NCBI RefSeq assembly: GCF_020037125.1
Contig: NZ_JAIQDG010000001.1
Location: 558,001-622,000, forward strand
Length of the DNA: 64,000 bases
Source of the DNA: Myxococcus sp. RHSTA-1-4
GTDB lineage: Bacteria; Myxococcota; Myxococcia; Myxococcales; Myxococcaceae
Direction of reading: 5' to 3'
Part shown: positions 55,511 to 64,000 of the stretch, piece after piece
How positions within the stretch are numbered: position 1 is the stretch's first letter
How the letters are laid out: the number at the start of each line of letters is the position of its first letter
Position numbers and translations under genes: made by a program
The notes under the pieces: model-generated
Database searches by the model: none
Seen by the model: only the letters and a program-made list of their open reading frames with translations
What the model was told of the DNA's origin: nothing

Positions 55511-56440
55511 ATGGACGGCGTGTCGGACACGTGGCCGCGGGACTGTGGCCGCTTCGAGCTGCTGTCGCGGCTGGGGCGCGGAGGCATGGCGGAGGTGTTC
55601 CTCGCGAGGATGCGCGAGGGCCCGCGGGCCGGAGAGCGGGTGGCCCTCAAGCGGGTGCGCCCCGAGCGCGCGCATGACGCCGAGGCCCACGAGCAGCTCC
55701 TCCACGAGGCGGAGCTGGCCCGCTGCCTGAAACACCCGCACGTCGTCGGCTTCGTGGAGTACGGCGAGCTGCCGGACGGCGGCTACCTCGCGCTGGAGCT
55801 GGTGGAAGGCCCGGACCTGGGCCGTGTGCTGGCGCAGTGCCGGCGCCGCCGCATCGAGCTGCCCATCGACATCTCCGTGCTCATCGTCCGGCAGGTGCTG
55901 GAGGCGCTCGCGCACGCGCACCAGGCCACCAGCACCACCGGACGTCCGCTGGGCGTGGTGCACTGTGACGTGTCCCCGCACAACGTGCTGCTGTCGCGCA
56001 CGGGCGAGGTGAAGCTGGCGGACTTCGGCGTCGCCCGCTCGCGCGCGGGCCTGGCGGTGGATGCGCGGCGGCTGGGCAAGCAGCACTACCGCTCTCCGGA
56101 GCTGCTCGCGGGCGACGTGTCCGTGGCGGTGGACCTGTGGGCGGCGGCGGTGCTCCTGTACGAGCTGCTGTCGCTGGAGTCGCCCTTCCCCTCCGGCCCC
56201 GGAGAGGAGGTGGAGTCCTCCATCCGTGGCGGACGGGTGACGCCCATCCGCATGCTGGTGCCGGAGGTGTCCGACGCGCTGGCCCTGGTGCTGGACCGCG
56301 CGCTGGCTCCCAACCCCGCGCAGCGCTTCAAGTCCGCGGAGCAGTTCGCCCGGGCGCTCGCGCCGCTGTGTGATGACCGGGTGGCCACGCCGCTGGCGGT
56401 GGCCGCCGTGGTGCGGGGGTTGATGAGCACGGAGCGCTGA
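55511..56440 (+). CDS. Serine/threonine protein kinase with atypical catalytic loop
   Basis: The 309-residue protein is almost only a Hanks-type kinase domain: GRGGMAEVF glycine loop, VALKRV lysine, EAELARCLKHPHVV helix, DFGVARS metal motif and SPELLAGD. The catalytic loop reads HCDVSPHN instead of HRDxKxxN. Asp and Asn are kept, the Arg is Cys and the Lys is Ser. HRDVSPxN variants are common in myxobacteria, but the Cys is unusual and places it among non-RD kinases. It has no transmembrane or sensor domain. It may phosphorylate or read out the PilZ partner upstream. Confidence 0.9.
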   Translation: MDGVSDTWPRDCGRFELLSRLGRGGMAEVFLARMREGPRAGERVALKRVRPERAHDAEAHEQLLHEAELARCLKHPHVVGFVEYGELPDGGYLALELVEGPDLGRVLAQCRRRRIELPIDISVLIVRQVLEALAHAHQATSTTGRPLGVVHCDVSPHNVLLSRTGEVKLADFGVARSRAGLAVDARRLGKQHYRSPELLAGDVSVAVDLWAAAVLLYELLSLESPFPSGPGEEVESSIRGGRVTPIRMLVPEVSDALALVLDRALAPNPAQRFKSAEQFARALAPLCDDRVATPLAVAAVVRGLMSTER

Positions 56441-56458
56441 GGCCCCGCGCCCGGCCGC

Positions 56459-59400
56459 TCACGCCACCTGCTGCCCCACGGAGGGCGGCACCATGCCCGG
56501 GTCTCCCTCCACCACCAGCCGGCTGCGGCCTCCGCCCTGCTTCACCACGCGCACCTGCACTCCGATGCGCTCGGCCAGCCCGCTGACGTGGGAGATGATG
56601 CCCACCTGCCGGCCCGTGGCCTGGAGCGCATCCAGCGTGGCCAGGGCCACCTCCAGCGTCTCCGGGTCCAGCGTGCCGAAGCCCTCGTCGATGAAGAGGG
56701 TCTCCACCTGCGTCGTCTCCGACGACAGCGACGCCAGCCCCAGCGCGAGCGCCAGCGACACCAGGAAGCTCTCCCCGCCGGAGAGGCTGGCCACGCTGCG
56801 CACCTCGTCGCCCATGTCCCCGTCCACCACCTGCAGGTCCAGGTCGTGCCCGGGCACGCGCATCAGCCGGTAGCGCCGCGCCAGCTCGCGCAGGTGCGCG
56901 TTGGCGTGCAGCAGCAGCGCGTCCAGCGTGAGGCTCTGGGCGAACACCTTGAAGCGCTTGCCGTCATGCGAGCCGATGAGGTCTCCCAGCGTCTTCCACA
57001 CCTCGGCCTCGCGCCGGCGCTCCTCCAGGGCCGCGGCCTCCGCGCCGTGCCGGGCCCGGGCCGTGTCGTCCGCCTCCAGGCGCGCGCGCAGCGTGGCCTC
57101 GGCCCGGCGCCGCGCCTCCACGTCCGCGCGCAGCCGCTCGCACGCGGGCACCGCCTCCGGCTCGGACAGGGACGGCGGGCCGGACTCCTCGTGCCGAGTC
57201 CGCCGCTCGCGCCGCTCCACCAGCACCGCGCGGGCATGGGCGAGCGCCTCGCGCAGCGCCGCCAGGGCCCGCGCCTCGGCCTCGCACCACGCGGCGTCGT
57301 GCGCCAGCAGCGCCTTCACCGCCTCCAGCGTGGTGCCCCGCGCGGAGAGCTGCGCCGCCAGCGCGGCCCGCGCCGACTCCCGGGCCTCGACGGCCTCCGT
57401 CCGCGCGCGCACCGCGTCCTCGGCGCGAGCGGTGGCCACGCGCTCCGCCTGCTTCGCGGTATCCGCGGCCTCGCGGGCCCGCTCGAAGGACTCCACCGCC
57501 GCGTCCACGCGGGCCCGCAGCTCCGCCCGCACCTCCTCGGTGGGACGGCCATTCAGCAGCGCCGCGCGGGCGCGGGCCGCCTCGCTCCGCTCCTCCTCCT
57601 TGAGCGCGGCGAGCCTCGCCTGCTCCTCGGCGTGCTGGGTGCTGACGTCCACCAGCCCCTGGGCCCTGGCGCGGTGCTGCTGCTCCTTCTGCTCCAGCGC
57701 CTCCGCCTTCTGCCGCGCCTCCTCCTTCGCCTTCCACAGGGCCACCCGGTCGCCGCACTTGCGGCGGAAGGTGGCCGGGTCCGCCTCCAGCTTCGCCTCC
57801 CAGCCCTCGTCCGCCGCGAAGACCGGAGCCACGTCCGCGAGCACCTGCCGCAGCGTCGCGTCGGACGCGTCGATGCGCGCCTGCACTTCCTTGAGCGTGC
57901 TCTCCGCGCGCGCGAGTGCCTCCTCGGCGCGCCGGAGCGCCTCGGCCGCCGCCTCCCGCCGCGTGCGCTGGGTGTCCAGCGCGGCCCGGGCCTCACGCGC
58001 CGCGCGGACCCGGCCCTCCTCCGCCGCCTCCTCCGCCTTCAGCGCCTCCAGCCGCGCCCGCACCTCCGCGCGCGCCGCCTCCAGCCAGCCCCCCGCCTCG
58101 GCGGACTCGCCCGCCTCGGGCGGTGGTGCCGCACCGGAGGCCTCGGCCACGGAGCGCAGCCACCGCTCACGCTCCCGCCCCCAGGCCGCACGGTGCTCCG
58201 CGCAACGCGCCGTAGCGGCGTCACGACGCGCGCCCGCCTGTCCCGCGCGTGTCCGCGCCGCCGCTTCACGAGCGCGCGCCGCCATCTCGGCCCGCGACGC
58301 CTCGGCTCCTTCCGCCTCCAGCGCCTCCACGCGCGAGGTGGACTCCACCACCAGTCCATCCAGCGCGGACGCCTCGCGGGCATACGGGTGCTCCGTGGCG
58401 CCACACAGCGGGCACGCCTCGCCGTCCCGCAGCAGGGCCCGGTGGGACACGTAGCCCTGCGCCGCCTGGGCCAGGGACAGCGCCCGGCGCGCCTCCTTCA
58501 GCGCCGCCTCGCGCTCCGTCCGCCGGGCCGCCGCCTCCCGGGCCTCGCCCGCCGCGGCCTCGGCCTCCGTCTTCGCCGCCGTGGCCTCGAGCTCCGCGGC
58601 CCGCGCCTCCGCCTCGTCCGAGGTCAGCCCCTCCCGCGCCATCCCCAGCGCCCGCAGCAGGTCCTGCCGGGCCAGCAGCGCCTCACGCAGCGCGCGCCGT
58701 CCCGCCGTGGACTCCTCGCCCACCGCGGCCTCGGCATGGGTGGCCGCCGCCTGCGCCATCTCCTCTGACTCGGCCGCGGCCTCCTTCTCCTCGCGCCGCA
58801 GCGCCACGTCGCCGCGCAGCCGGTCCACGTCACCGCGCAGCGTCCCGGCCTCCTGGCGCGCCTTCCGTCCCTCTCCCTGCGCCGCCTCGTAGCGCTCCAG
58901 CTCGCGCTGCCAGCGGGGCCACTCCCCCGCCAGGGCCGCCCAGTGCGCCTTCTCCGTGAGCCACTTCCTCGCGGCCTCTCCCTCCGCCCGCGCCGCCGCT
59001 TCCCGCGTGAGCACGGCCTCCAGCTCCGCCATCGCCGTCGCCGCCGCTCCCCGCGATGACTCCGCGCGCTTGCGAGCCTCCTCCGCCTCCCGCGCCACCA
59101 CCGCCAGCCGCGCGTCCAGCCCCGCCGCCTCCTCCAGCGCCGGCCTCGCCGCCTCCTCTGCGTCCTGCGCCGCCGCCCGGACCCGCTCCAGGTCCAGCAG
59201 CCCCCCGCGCTTCGCGGCGGACTCCGCCAGCGCCTTCTCCGCCTCCGAGGCCCGAGCCACCTGCGCGGCCTCCGCCTCCGCCCACCGGCGCTCCGCCTCC
59301 TCCGCCGCCGTCACCGCGCCCCGGAAGGACTCCGCCGCGCGAATCTCCTCCAGCCGCGCCGCCCGGGGCGCCGCCGCCTCCACCGCCTCCGCCGCCTCGG

Positions 59401-60253
59401 CGGCCTTCGTCTCGGCCGCCAGCTCCGCGCCCAGCAGCGCCGCCCGCTCCGAGTGCCACGCCGCCGCGGCCTCCGCCGCCGCGAGCTGGGCCTCCGCCGC
59501 CGAGCGCGCCGCCGACTCCTCGCCGAGCCGCCCCTCCGCCGCCGCCCGCTCCGCCTCCGGCATCAGCGCAATCGCCGCCAGCCCCTGGGCCCGCCGCGCC
59601 AGCTCCTCCTGCTCCGTGCGGTTCTTCTCGTGCGCGGCGACGGACAGCCGGCTGTACACCTCCGTGCCCGTCATCCGCTCCAGCAGCTCCGCGCGCTCGC
59701 TGGCGTCCGCCTTCAGGAAGGCCGCGAACTCGCCCTGCGCCAGCAGCGCCGAGCGGCGGAACTGGTCGAACGACAGCCCCAGCCGCTCCTGGATGGCGGC
59801 GAGCACCTCGCTCTTGGTGCGGCCGAACTGCTGCCCGGTGGCCACGTCCACCAGCGACATCTCCTGCGGCCGGAAGCGCCCCTCCGCGCGGCTGCGCGCC
59901 CGCCACACCGACCAGCGCGCCCGGTAGCGCCGCCCGTCCTTGCCCAGGAAGTCCACCTCGGCGAAGCCCTCGCCCGCCCCGCGCCGCAGCATGCCGCGCA
60001 CGTCGTACGCCGACAGCCGCGCCTCCTCCTCCTCGTCCGCCCGGCCCACCGGCGCGCCGCCGCGCCCGCCCAGCCGGGGCGTGCGGTCGAACAGCGCCAG
60101 GCACATGGCGTCCAGCAGCGTGCTCTTGCCGGCGCCGGTGGCCCCGGTAATCGCGAACAGGCCCAGCCTGTCCAGCGGAGGCTGGTCCAGGTCCATGGCG
60201 AAGTCGCCCGCGAAGCTCGTCAGGTTGGAGCCGCGGATGGCCAGGATTTTCAT
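56459..60253 (-). CDS. sbcC: SbcC, ATPase subunit of the SbcCD nuclease
   Basis: The 1,264-residue protein has Walker A (ITGATGAGKSTLLDAMC), two very long Ala/Glu/Arg coiled-coil arms, a zinc hook (CPLC about residue 610), and at the C-terminus the signature LSGGESFLVSLALALGL and Walker B LFIDEGFGTLDPETL. With SbcD it opens hairpins and blocked DNA ends. It is longer than the E. coli protein (about 1,050) because of the Ala-rich arms. The ATG at 60253 overlaps the sbcD stop by 4 bp, with AGGAGG upstream. Confidence 0.95.
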   Translation of the reverse strand: MKILAIRGSNLTSFAGDFAMDLDQPPLDRLGLFAITGATGAGKSTLLDAMCLALFDRTPRLGGRGGAPVGRADEEEEARLSAYDVRGMLRRGAGEGFAEVDFLGKDGRRYRARWSVWRARSRAEGRFRPQEMSLVDVATGQQFGRTKSEVLAAIQERLGLSFDQFRRSALLAQGEFAAFLKADASERAELLERMTGTEVYSRLSVAAHEKNRTEQEELARRAQGLAAIALMPEAERAAAEGRLGEESAARSAAEAQLAAAEAAAAWHSERAALLGAELAAETKAAEAAEAVEAAAPRAARLEEIRAAESFRGAVTAAEEAERRWAEAEAAQVARASEAEKALAESAAKRGGLLDLERVRAAAQDAEEAARPALEEAAGLDARLAVVAREAEEARKRAESSRGAAATAMAELEAVLTREAAARAEGEAARKWLTEKAHWAALAGEWPRWQRELERYEAAQGEGRKARQEAGTLRGDVDRLRGDVALRREEKEAAAESEEMAQAAATHAEAAVGEESTAGRRALREALLARQDLLRALGMAREGLTSDEAEARAAELEATAAKTEAEAAAGEAREAAARRTEREAALKEARRALSLAQAAQGYVSHRALLRDGEACPLCGATEHPYAREASALDGLVVESTSRVEALEAEGAEASRAEMAARAREAAARTRAGQAGARRDAATARCAEHRAAWGRERERWLRSVAEASGAAPPPEAGESAEAGGWLEAARAEVRARLEALKAEEAAEEGRVRAAREARAALDTQRTRREAAAEALRRAEEALARAESTLKEVQARIDASDATLRQVLADVAPVFAADEGWEAKLEADPATFRRKCGDRVALWKAKEEARQKAEALEQKEQQHRARAQGLVDVSTQHAEEQARLAALKEEERSEAARARAALLNGRPTEEVRAELRARVDAAVESFERAREAADTAKQAERVATARAEDAVRARTEAVEARESARAALAAQLSARGTTLEAVKALLAHDAAWCEAEARALAALREALAHARAVLVERRERRTRHEESGPPSLSEPEAVPACERLRADVEARRRAEATLRARLEADDTARARHGAEAAALEERRREAEVWKTLGDLIGSHDGKRFKVFAQSLTLDALLLHANAHLRELARRYRLMRVPGHDLDLQVVDGDMGDEVRSVASLSGGESFLVSLALALGLASLSSETTQVETLFIDEGFGTLDPETLEVALATLDALQATGRQVGIISHVSGLAERIGVQVRVVKQGGGRSRLVVEGDPGMVPPSVGQQVA

Positions 60254-61494
60254 GACGCGTCCTCCTGCACCTCGGCCAGCAGCACGTGGAAGGCCTCCAG
60301 CAGCACGGGAGACGGAGGCTCCTGGAAGTCGCGCGCGTAGCGGGCCCGGAAGACGTCCTCGGGGGTGCGCTCCTTCAACGACAGGCCCGGCTGCGCCTCC
60401 GCCAGCGCGCCGCCGGTGCCCGTGTACGCGGGCGTCAGCTTCACCAGCCGCGCCGCCTTGTTCTCCAGCACCTTCTCCACCTTGTGCCGCAGCGACGGCT
60501 CCGGCCGGGGCAGCGCCACGCAGACCTCCAGGTACGGCCGCCGCCACTCCGGCGCGCCCTCCTCACGGTCCGGCAGCGCCTCCAGCAGCGCCACCACCTC
60601 CTCCAGCGGCACCGCGTCCCGCGCGGGCACGCGCACCATGTCGGTGGTGCGAGGCACCGTCAGCGGGCGCACCCCTTCCAGCGCGTCACCCTTCAACTCC
60701 ACCAGCAGCACCTGGTGCCGGTAGCCCGCCTCCGACAGCGACAGCGGCAACGGCGAGCCGCTGTAGCGCACGCCCTCGCGCCCGCCCACTCGCTGCGCCT
60801 TGTGCAGGTGCCCCAGCGCCGCGTACGCCAGGTCCTCCGGGAACAGGTCCACCGGCAGCGCGTGCTGGTTGCCGCCGAGAATCTTCCGCTCGCTCAGCAC
60901 GGACAGCTCCGTGCCCGTCATGTAGCAGTGGCCCATGGCCACCAGCGCCTGCCCCGGCTGGCGCCTGCGCCGCGCCGCCGCCAGCACCTCGCCGTAGACG
61001 GCGCGCACGCCTTCCACCAGCCGGTCTCCCGCCTCCTGCGGCACGGGCGGCAGGTCCGCGGGCCGCAGGTACGGCACCGCCGCCACCCACGCGCCCACAC
61101 GCCCCTTGGCGTCGTGCAGCGGCACCAGCAGCCGCTCCACGTCCGTCTCGCCCCGGGCTCGCGGCAGGCCGCCCACCACGCGCACGCCGAGCGCGGCGAA
61201 CAGCGGGTCCGGCGCGTCCAGCCGTGCCGCCGAGTCGTGGTTGCCGCCGATGACCACCACGTCCAGCCTCGGCAGCCGCCGCCGGGCCCGCGCGACGAAG
61301 TGGTACCAGGCCGCCTGCGCCTCCGCGCTGGGGTTGGCGGTGTCGAAGATGTCGCCGGCCACCAGCAGCGCGTCCACCTCCTGCGCCTCCAGTGTGCCCA
61401 GCAGCCAGTCCAGGAAGGCGGCATGCTCCGCCTCCCGGGAGACGTCGTACAGCGTGTGTCCCAGGTGCCAGTCCGACGTGTGCAGCAGGCGCAT
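60250..61494 (-). CDS. sbcD: SbcD, nuclease subunit of the SbcCD complex
   Basis: A 414-residue Mre11-type metallophosphoesterase with the five usual motifs: TSDWHLGHTLY, AGDIFDTANPS, GGNHDSAARL, MGHCYMTG and GHLHKAQ. A capping domain and SbcC-binding C-terminus follow. It is translationally coupled to sbcC. The ATG at 61494 gives the family start MRLLHTSDWHLG. Confidence 0.96.
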   Translation of the reverse strand: MRLLHTSDWHLGHTLYDVSREAEHAAFLDWLLGTLEAQEVDALLVAGDIFDTANPSAEAQAAWYHFVARARRRLPRLDVVVIGGNHDSAARLDAPDPLFAALGVRVVGGLPRARGETDVERLLVPLHDAKGRVGAWVAAVPYLRPADLPPVPQEAGDRLVEGVRAVYGEVLAAARRRRQPGQALVAMGHCYMTGTELSVLSERKILGGNQHALPVDLFPEDLAYAALGHLHKAQRVGGREGVRYSGSPLPLSLSEAGYRHQVLLVELKGDALEGVRPLTVPRTTDMVRVPARDAVPLEEVVALLEALPDREEGAPEWRRPYLEVCVALPRPEPSLRHKVEKVLENKAARLVKLTPAYTGTGGALAEAQPGLSLKERTPEDVFRARYARDFQEPPSPVLLEAFHVLLAEVQEDAS

Positions 61495-61554
61495 CCAGCG
61501 TTCACCCTCCCTCACCCCGCGGCGCTCGGGCACCGGGCAGCCTCCCCTGGGGAA

Positions 61555-61745
61555 GCCACCCGCTCCAAGCGGCGGGCGCCTGCTCCCTTACTCGCTCCCT
61601 CTGACATGTGCACAAGTTCCTGGAAGTACGAGGACTTGCGAAGGCGGCTACCCCGGCAGGTCCCGCGAACCCGGGCGGACGTGGGGTGTCGGTGACCTTC
61701 ACGCCGGGGCAGGCCGGCCGCCGCGCCCCGCTTGGAGCGGGTGGC
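61555..61745. repeat. 18-bp inverted repeats bounding a 191-bp non-coding segment
   Basis: GCCACCCGCTCCAAGCGG (61555-61572) occurs as its exact reverse complement at 61728-61745. The 155 bp between has no gene. Each arm can also fold on itself around CGCT..AGCG. It could be a small MITE-like element or a long-range hairpin between sbcD's promoter side and the next gene. Confidence 0.6.
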
Positions 61746-61783
61746 TCGCTCCCGCCCCCCAGGACGGGGGATGCTCACCGGGC

Positions 61784-62425
61784 ATGGTCCCCATCCTCGT
61801 GTCAGCCGTTTCCGCCGCCATCTTCATGGCCTTCCTGGCGCTGGGGGTCTCCGCCCTGCGGCGCCATTGGAATCGACGGCGCGAGACGTGGAACACCTTC
61901 GCGAGCCGGCATGACTGGGGCTTCAGCGAGAAGTGGGGCGCCGTGGAGGTCCAGGGCCTCTTCCTCGGCCAGCAACTCTCGGTGCTCACGGAGTCGCGCG
62001 GCAATGGCAAGCACGGCAGGGAGGTGACGGTGCTGCGGCTGGACCTGGGCATGACGCTTCCGCCGGAGCTGACGCTGTCGCCCGAGGGACTCGGCGACAA
62101 GTTCCTCAAGCTGTTCGGCGGGAAGGACGAGGAGGTGGGCGACGAGGAGCTCGACAGGGCACTCGACGTGAAGCGCCTCTCGCCCGAGTCGCGCGCCGCG
62201 CTCCGTGCACCTCGGGTGCGAGAGCACCTGCTGAGCCTGCATGCCCGGTGCGCGCGGTTCTCCATCGAGGCAGGGCTCCTGGAGGCGGAGTGGCGCGGTG
62301 TGCCTGACACCGTCGACGCGCTGGAGGCGCTGGTGGCTCCAGCGCTCCGTCTGGCCGAGGCGCTGCACGAAGCCGCGGGCAAGCACCGCGAGTCCACGGG
62401 CCAGACCTCGCCAGGAGCGCGATAG
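61784..62425 (+). CDS. Membrane-anchored protein of unknown function
   Basis: The 213-residue protein begins with one transmembrane helix (ILVSAVSAAIFMAFLALGVSAL) followed by a basic stretch (RRHWNRRRE) and a soluble cytoplasmic domain. No family is recognised; WNTFASRHDWGFSEKWG and the mixed alpha/beta remainder resemble small inner-membrane proteins of the DUF type seen in myxobacteria. The ATG at 61784 is chosen to start the helix; no clear ribosome site is visible. Confidence 0.65.
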   Translation: MVPILVSAVSAAIFMAFLALGVSALRRHWNRRRETWNTFASRHDWGFSEKWGAVEVQGLFLGQQLSVLTESRGNGKHGREVTVLRLDLGMTLPPELTLSPEGLGDKFLKLFGGKDEEVGDEELDRALDVKRLSPESRAALRAPRVREHLLSLHARCARFSIEAGLLEAEWRGVPDTVDALEALVAPALRLAEALHEAAGKHRESTGQTSPGAR

Positions 62426-62573
62426 GGACGGCCCCCGCCACTGCTTCCCCACGAGCAGGTGCTACCGCACCAGGCTCCCACCTCGGAGCCCGGCCAGGCC
62501 GGGGCGCTCCTGTCCGTCTGAATAATTCCGAGCGCGCGAGCGTCGGATGCCGCGTTCTTCAGGAGGGGTCACC

Positions 62574-63872
62574 GTGGTGAGCAACCGGAATGGACGCATG
62601 AACGTCCTGGTCGCGGCGCTGCTCGTCGCGTCGCTTGCGCACGCCGATGGCGTCGAGCGCCGCATCAACAAGCCGGACACCCCGGCGCGCTTGCACGCGG
62701 TGACCACGATGCTGCCGATGGAGAACGGCGGCTTCGTCACCGTGGGTTTCTCGACCCTGCGTGTGCTCGCCCCCGGCGCGAAGCAGTTCACCACGGTGCA
62801 CCGGATCCCGAAGGACAACCTGTACCGCGTCGCCTCGAACGAAGCAGGCGACGTCCTCGCGGCCTGGGAGAATGACCCGTCGCTGCACCTCTTCAAGGGA
62901 CCGGCGAGGCAGCACGTGACGCTCCCGAAGCCACGGCCGCCCACCGAGGAGATTCGCAGCGCTCAGGTGGAGTACCTCGCATTCCTCCCGAATGGGCGCG
63001 ACGCGCTGGTGCACATGGAGGGACGAAAGGCGCCGCGCGGCGAGGTGAGTATCGTGTACCGCGTGCCGCTCGACGGCGGCGCTCCCGAGCTGCTCTACCG
63101 CGTGGACGACGCCCGCCAGCTCCACATGGCTCGCGACGTCGCGGTGTACGTCATTCCAGAGAGACCGGGCCAGATGTGCGAGCACCTCAGGTGCGACCCG
63201 GTCCGGCAGGTCGTCGCGTACGAACTGAACGGCAGGGGCGTCAAGCAGACGGTCCTGGTTCACGGCCCGGACATGAAGCTTGAGAATGCGCGGATGATTT
63301 GGGGCAACCGGGACGGGCGCATCTTCCTCGAGCTGAGCCTCCCCAGGAACGAGCGCGCCGTGCTCCGGTGGAAACCGGGCCAGCCGAAGGCCGACGTCCG
63401 GCCCTTCGCCAGGTCCTTGTCCAGCAGCGAACGCCTCTTCGCGACGAACGACGGGGACGTGCTCCGGCTGCTCAACGACGAGGAGGAGGCGCTCACCCTC
63501 CATCGCCATATGCCCGACGGAAGGCAGCAGAGCATCCGGCTGCTCGCCTCGCACGACCCGGACATCATCGACTACAGCGTGCACGCGCTCGGGATGCGGA
63601 ACAGCGGCGCGTTGTGGCTGCACTGGGGCGACTTCATCTTTCTCTTCGACCGCGACCTGGCCAGACCACCGCGCGCGTACAACATCGAGCCGCTGCTCAC
63701 GCGTCACACGGAGTGGGCGGACGTCGCCGTGTACGTCAAGGAGCCCGAGGCGCTGTGGATGGGCATCGAGGTGAGGCGCTCACGTGACTTCGTCCGGGTG
63801 AGCTTTTCCGAGCTCGAGAAGGGCGCGAAGGCCTGGAACCCGGTGCGGGCCGCCGACACCGGGCTGGACTGA
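62574..63872 (+). CDS. Exported protein of unknown function, possible beta-propeller
   Basis: The 432-residue protein has a signal sequence (MNVLVAALLVASLAHA after eight polar residues) and repeated beta-rich segments ending in WxND, VYRVPLDGG and WGNRDGRIFLEL types, as in beta-propeller or TolB-like folds, but no firm family match. GTG at 62574 has AGGAGGGG at ideal spacing; an ATG at 62598 starts the signal proper and is an alternative. The last gene of the window, followed by a strong hairpin. Confidence 0.72.
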   Translation: MVSNRNGRMNVLVAALLVASLAHADGVERRINKPDTPARLHAVTTMLPMENGGFVTVGFSTLRVLAPGAKQFTTVHRIPKDNLYRVASNEAGDVLAAWENDPSLHLFKGPARQHVTLPKPRPPTEEIRSAQVEYLAFLPNGRDALVHMEGRKAPRGEVSIVYRVPLDGGAPELLYRVDDARQLHMARDVAVYVIPERPGQMCEHLRCDPVRQVVAYELNGRGVKQTVLVHGPDMKLENARMIWGNRDGRIFLELSLPRNERAVLRWKPGQPKADVRPFARSLSSSERLFATNDGDVLRLLNDEEEALTLHRHMPDGRQQSIRLLASHDPDIIDYSVHALGMRNSGALWLHWGDFIFLFDRDLARPPRAYNIEPLLTRHTEWADVAVYVKEPEALWMGIEVRRSRDFVRVSFSELEKGAKAWNPVRAADTGLD

Positions 63873-63880
63873 CGCGACGC

Positions 63881-63910
63881 ACGCCAGGGCCCACCGGCCG
63901 GCCCTGGCGT
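63881..63910 (+). terminator. Terminator of the last gene
   Basis: ACGCCAGGGCC (63881-63891) pairs perfectly with GGCCCTGGCGT (63900-63910) around an 8-nt loop, nine bases after the stop. No U-run. From 63911 to the window end I see no gene I can support. Confidence 0.7.
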
Positions 63911-64000
63911 ACGTGAAGGGATATGCGCTCTTGCCGGACCTGTTGCGCTGCTCCCTGGGGACGCTCGCTCACGTCATGGCCACCGCTCCTTCTACTGCTC

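Noticed and set aside
56588..58768. Long plus-strand frame opposite sbcC
   Set aside because: Complement of the Ala/Glu/Arg coiled coil; no start context or domain.
63976..64000. Start of another plus-strand gene at the window end
   Set aside because: An ATG opens there but only eight codons are visible and no ribosome site precedes it.

Overview
The window is a high-GC chromosomal segment with almost no spacer DNA. Codon use, abundant secreted lipoproteins, a PilZ/serine-threonine-kinase pair, a large calcium-repeat/von Willebrand lipoprotein that looks like the gliding protein CglD, and a CorE-like copper sigma factor all point to a myxobacterium (Myxococcaceae, near Myxococcus/Corallococcus/Pyxidicoccus). 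The species cannot be named from the sequence alone. No rRNA, tRNA, CRISPR array or transposase gene was seen.

Region 1 (1-33.6 kb) is a heavy-metal island, most likely for copper. It holds the end of one RND metal pump (1-2556) and an odd Arg/Glu repeat protein (2734-4092). A TetR-controlled ABC exporter follows on the minus strand (4372-7999). A plus-strand operon encodes a metal-binding lipoprotein, a TolC-type channel, a multicopper oxidase and a CopZ-like chaperone (8314-12035). Facing it are a second oxidase, a second channel, a His-rich lipoprotein and a membrane cupredoxin (12284-16058). Next come two P1B-type ATPases (16830-19115 and 21592-24069) with a Rieske oxygenase, a 16-Cys Csp-type copper storage protein and a CPC-repeat secreted protein between them. 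Last is a tightly overlapped RND operon (33506 down to 25444) that ends in a cupredoxin lipoprotein and an ECF sigma factor of the CorE type.

Two sets of shared regulatory DNA link these genes. CTGTAAG-N16-CGTTYG lies upstream of four minus-strand copper genes and has the form of an ECF promoter. A 33-bp element centred on TCACAGTGTGA lies upstream of both channel/efflux operons. A workable model is that an unknown regulator acts on the 33-bp element, which raises the efflux operon and its terminal sigma factor, and the sigma factor then drives the ATPase, cupredoxin and oxidase promoters.

Region 2 (33.7-43.6 kb) has a secreted lysozyme-like protein, then a methionine cluster: aspartokinase-homoserine dehydrogenase, two trans-sulfuration PLP enzymes, and the MetNIQ importer. 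The biosynthetic genes sit behind a sigma-70 promoter and a structured leader that partly resembles a SAM-I riboswitch. The importer sits behind a promoter, a 28-codon Cys/Met-rich leader peptide and a hairpin/U-run attenuator.

Region 3 (43.6-64 kb) holds an NtrC-type two-component pair, Cys-rich secreted proteins, a metallo-beta-lactamase-fold hydrolase, an M14 peptidase, the CglD-like lipoprotein, a PilZ protein followed by a kinase, SbcCD, and two poorly known exported or membrane proteins. A palindromic repeat family (core GGAATGGA-N3-TCCATTCC) occurs as separate clusters at 16.3-16.7 kb and 43.7-43.9 kb.
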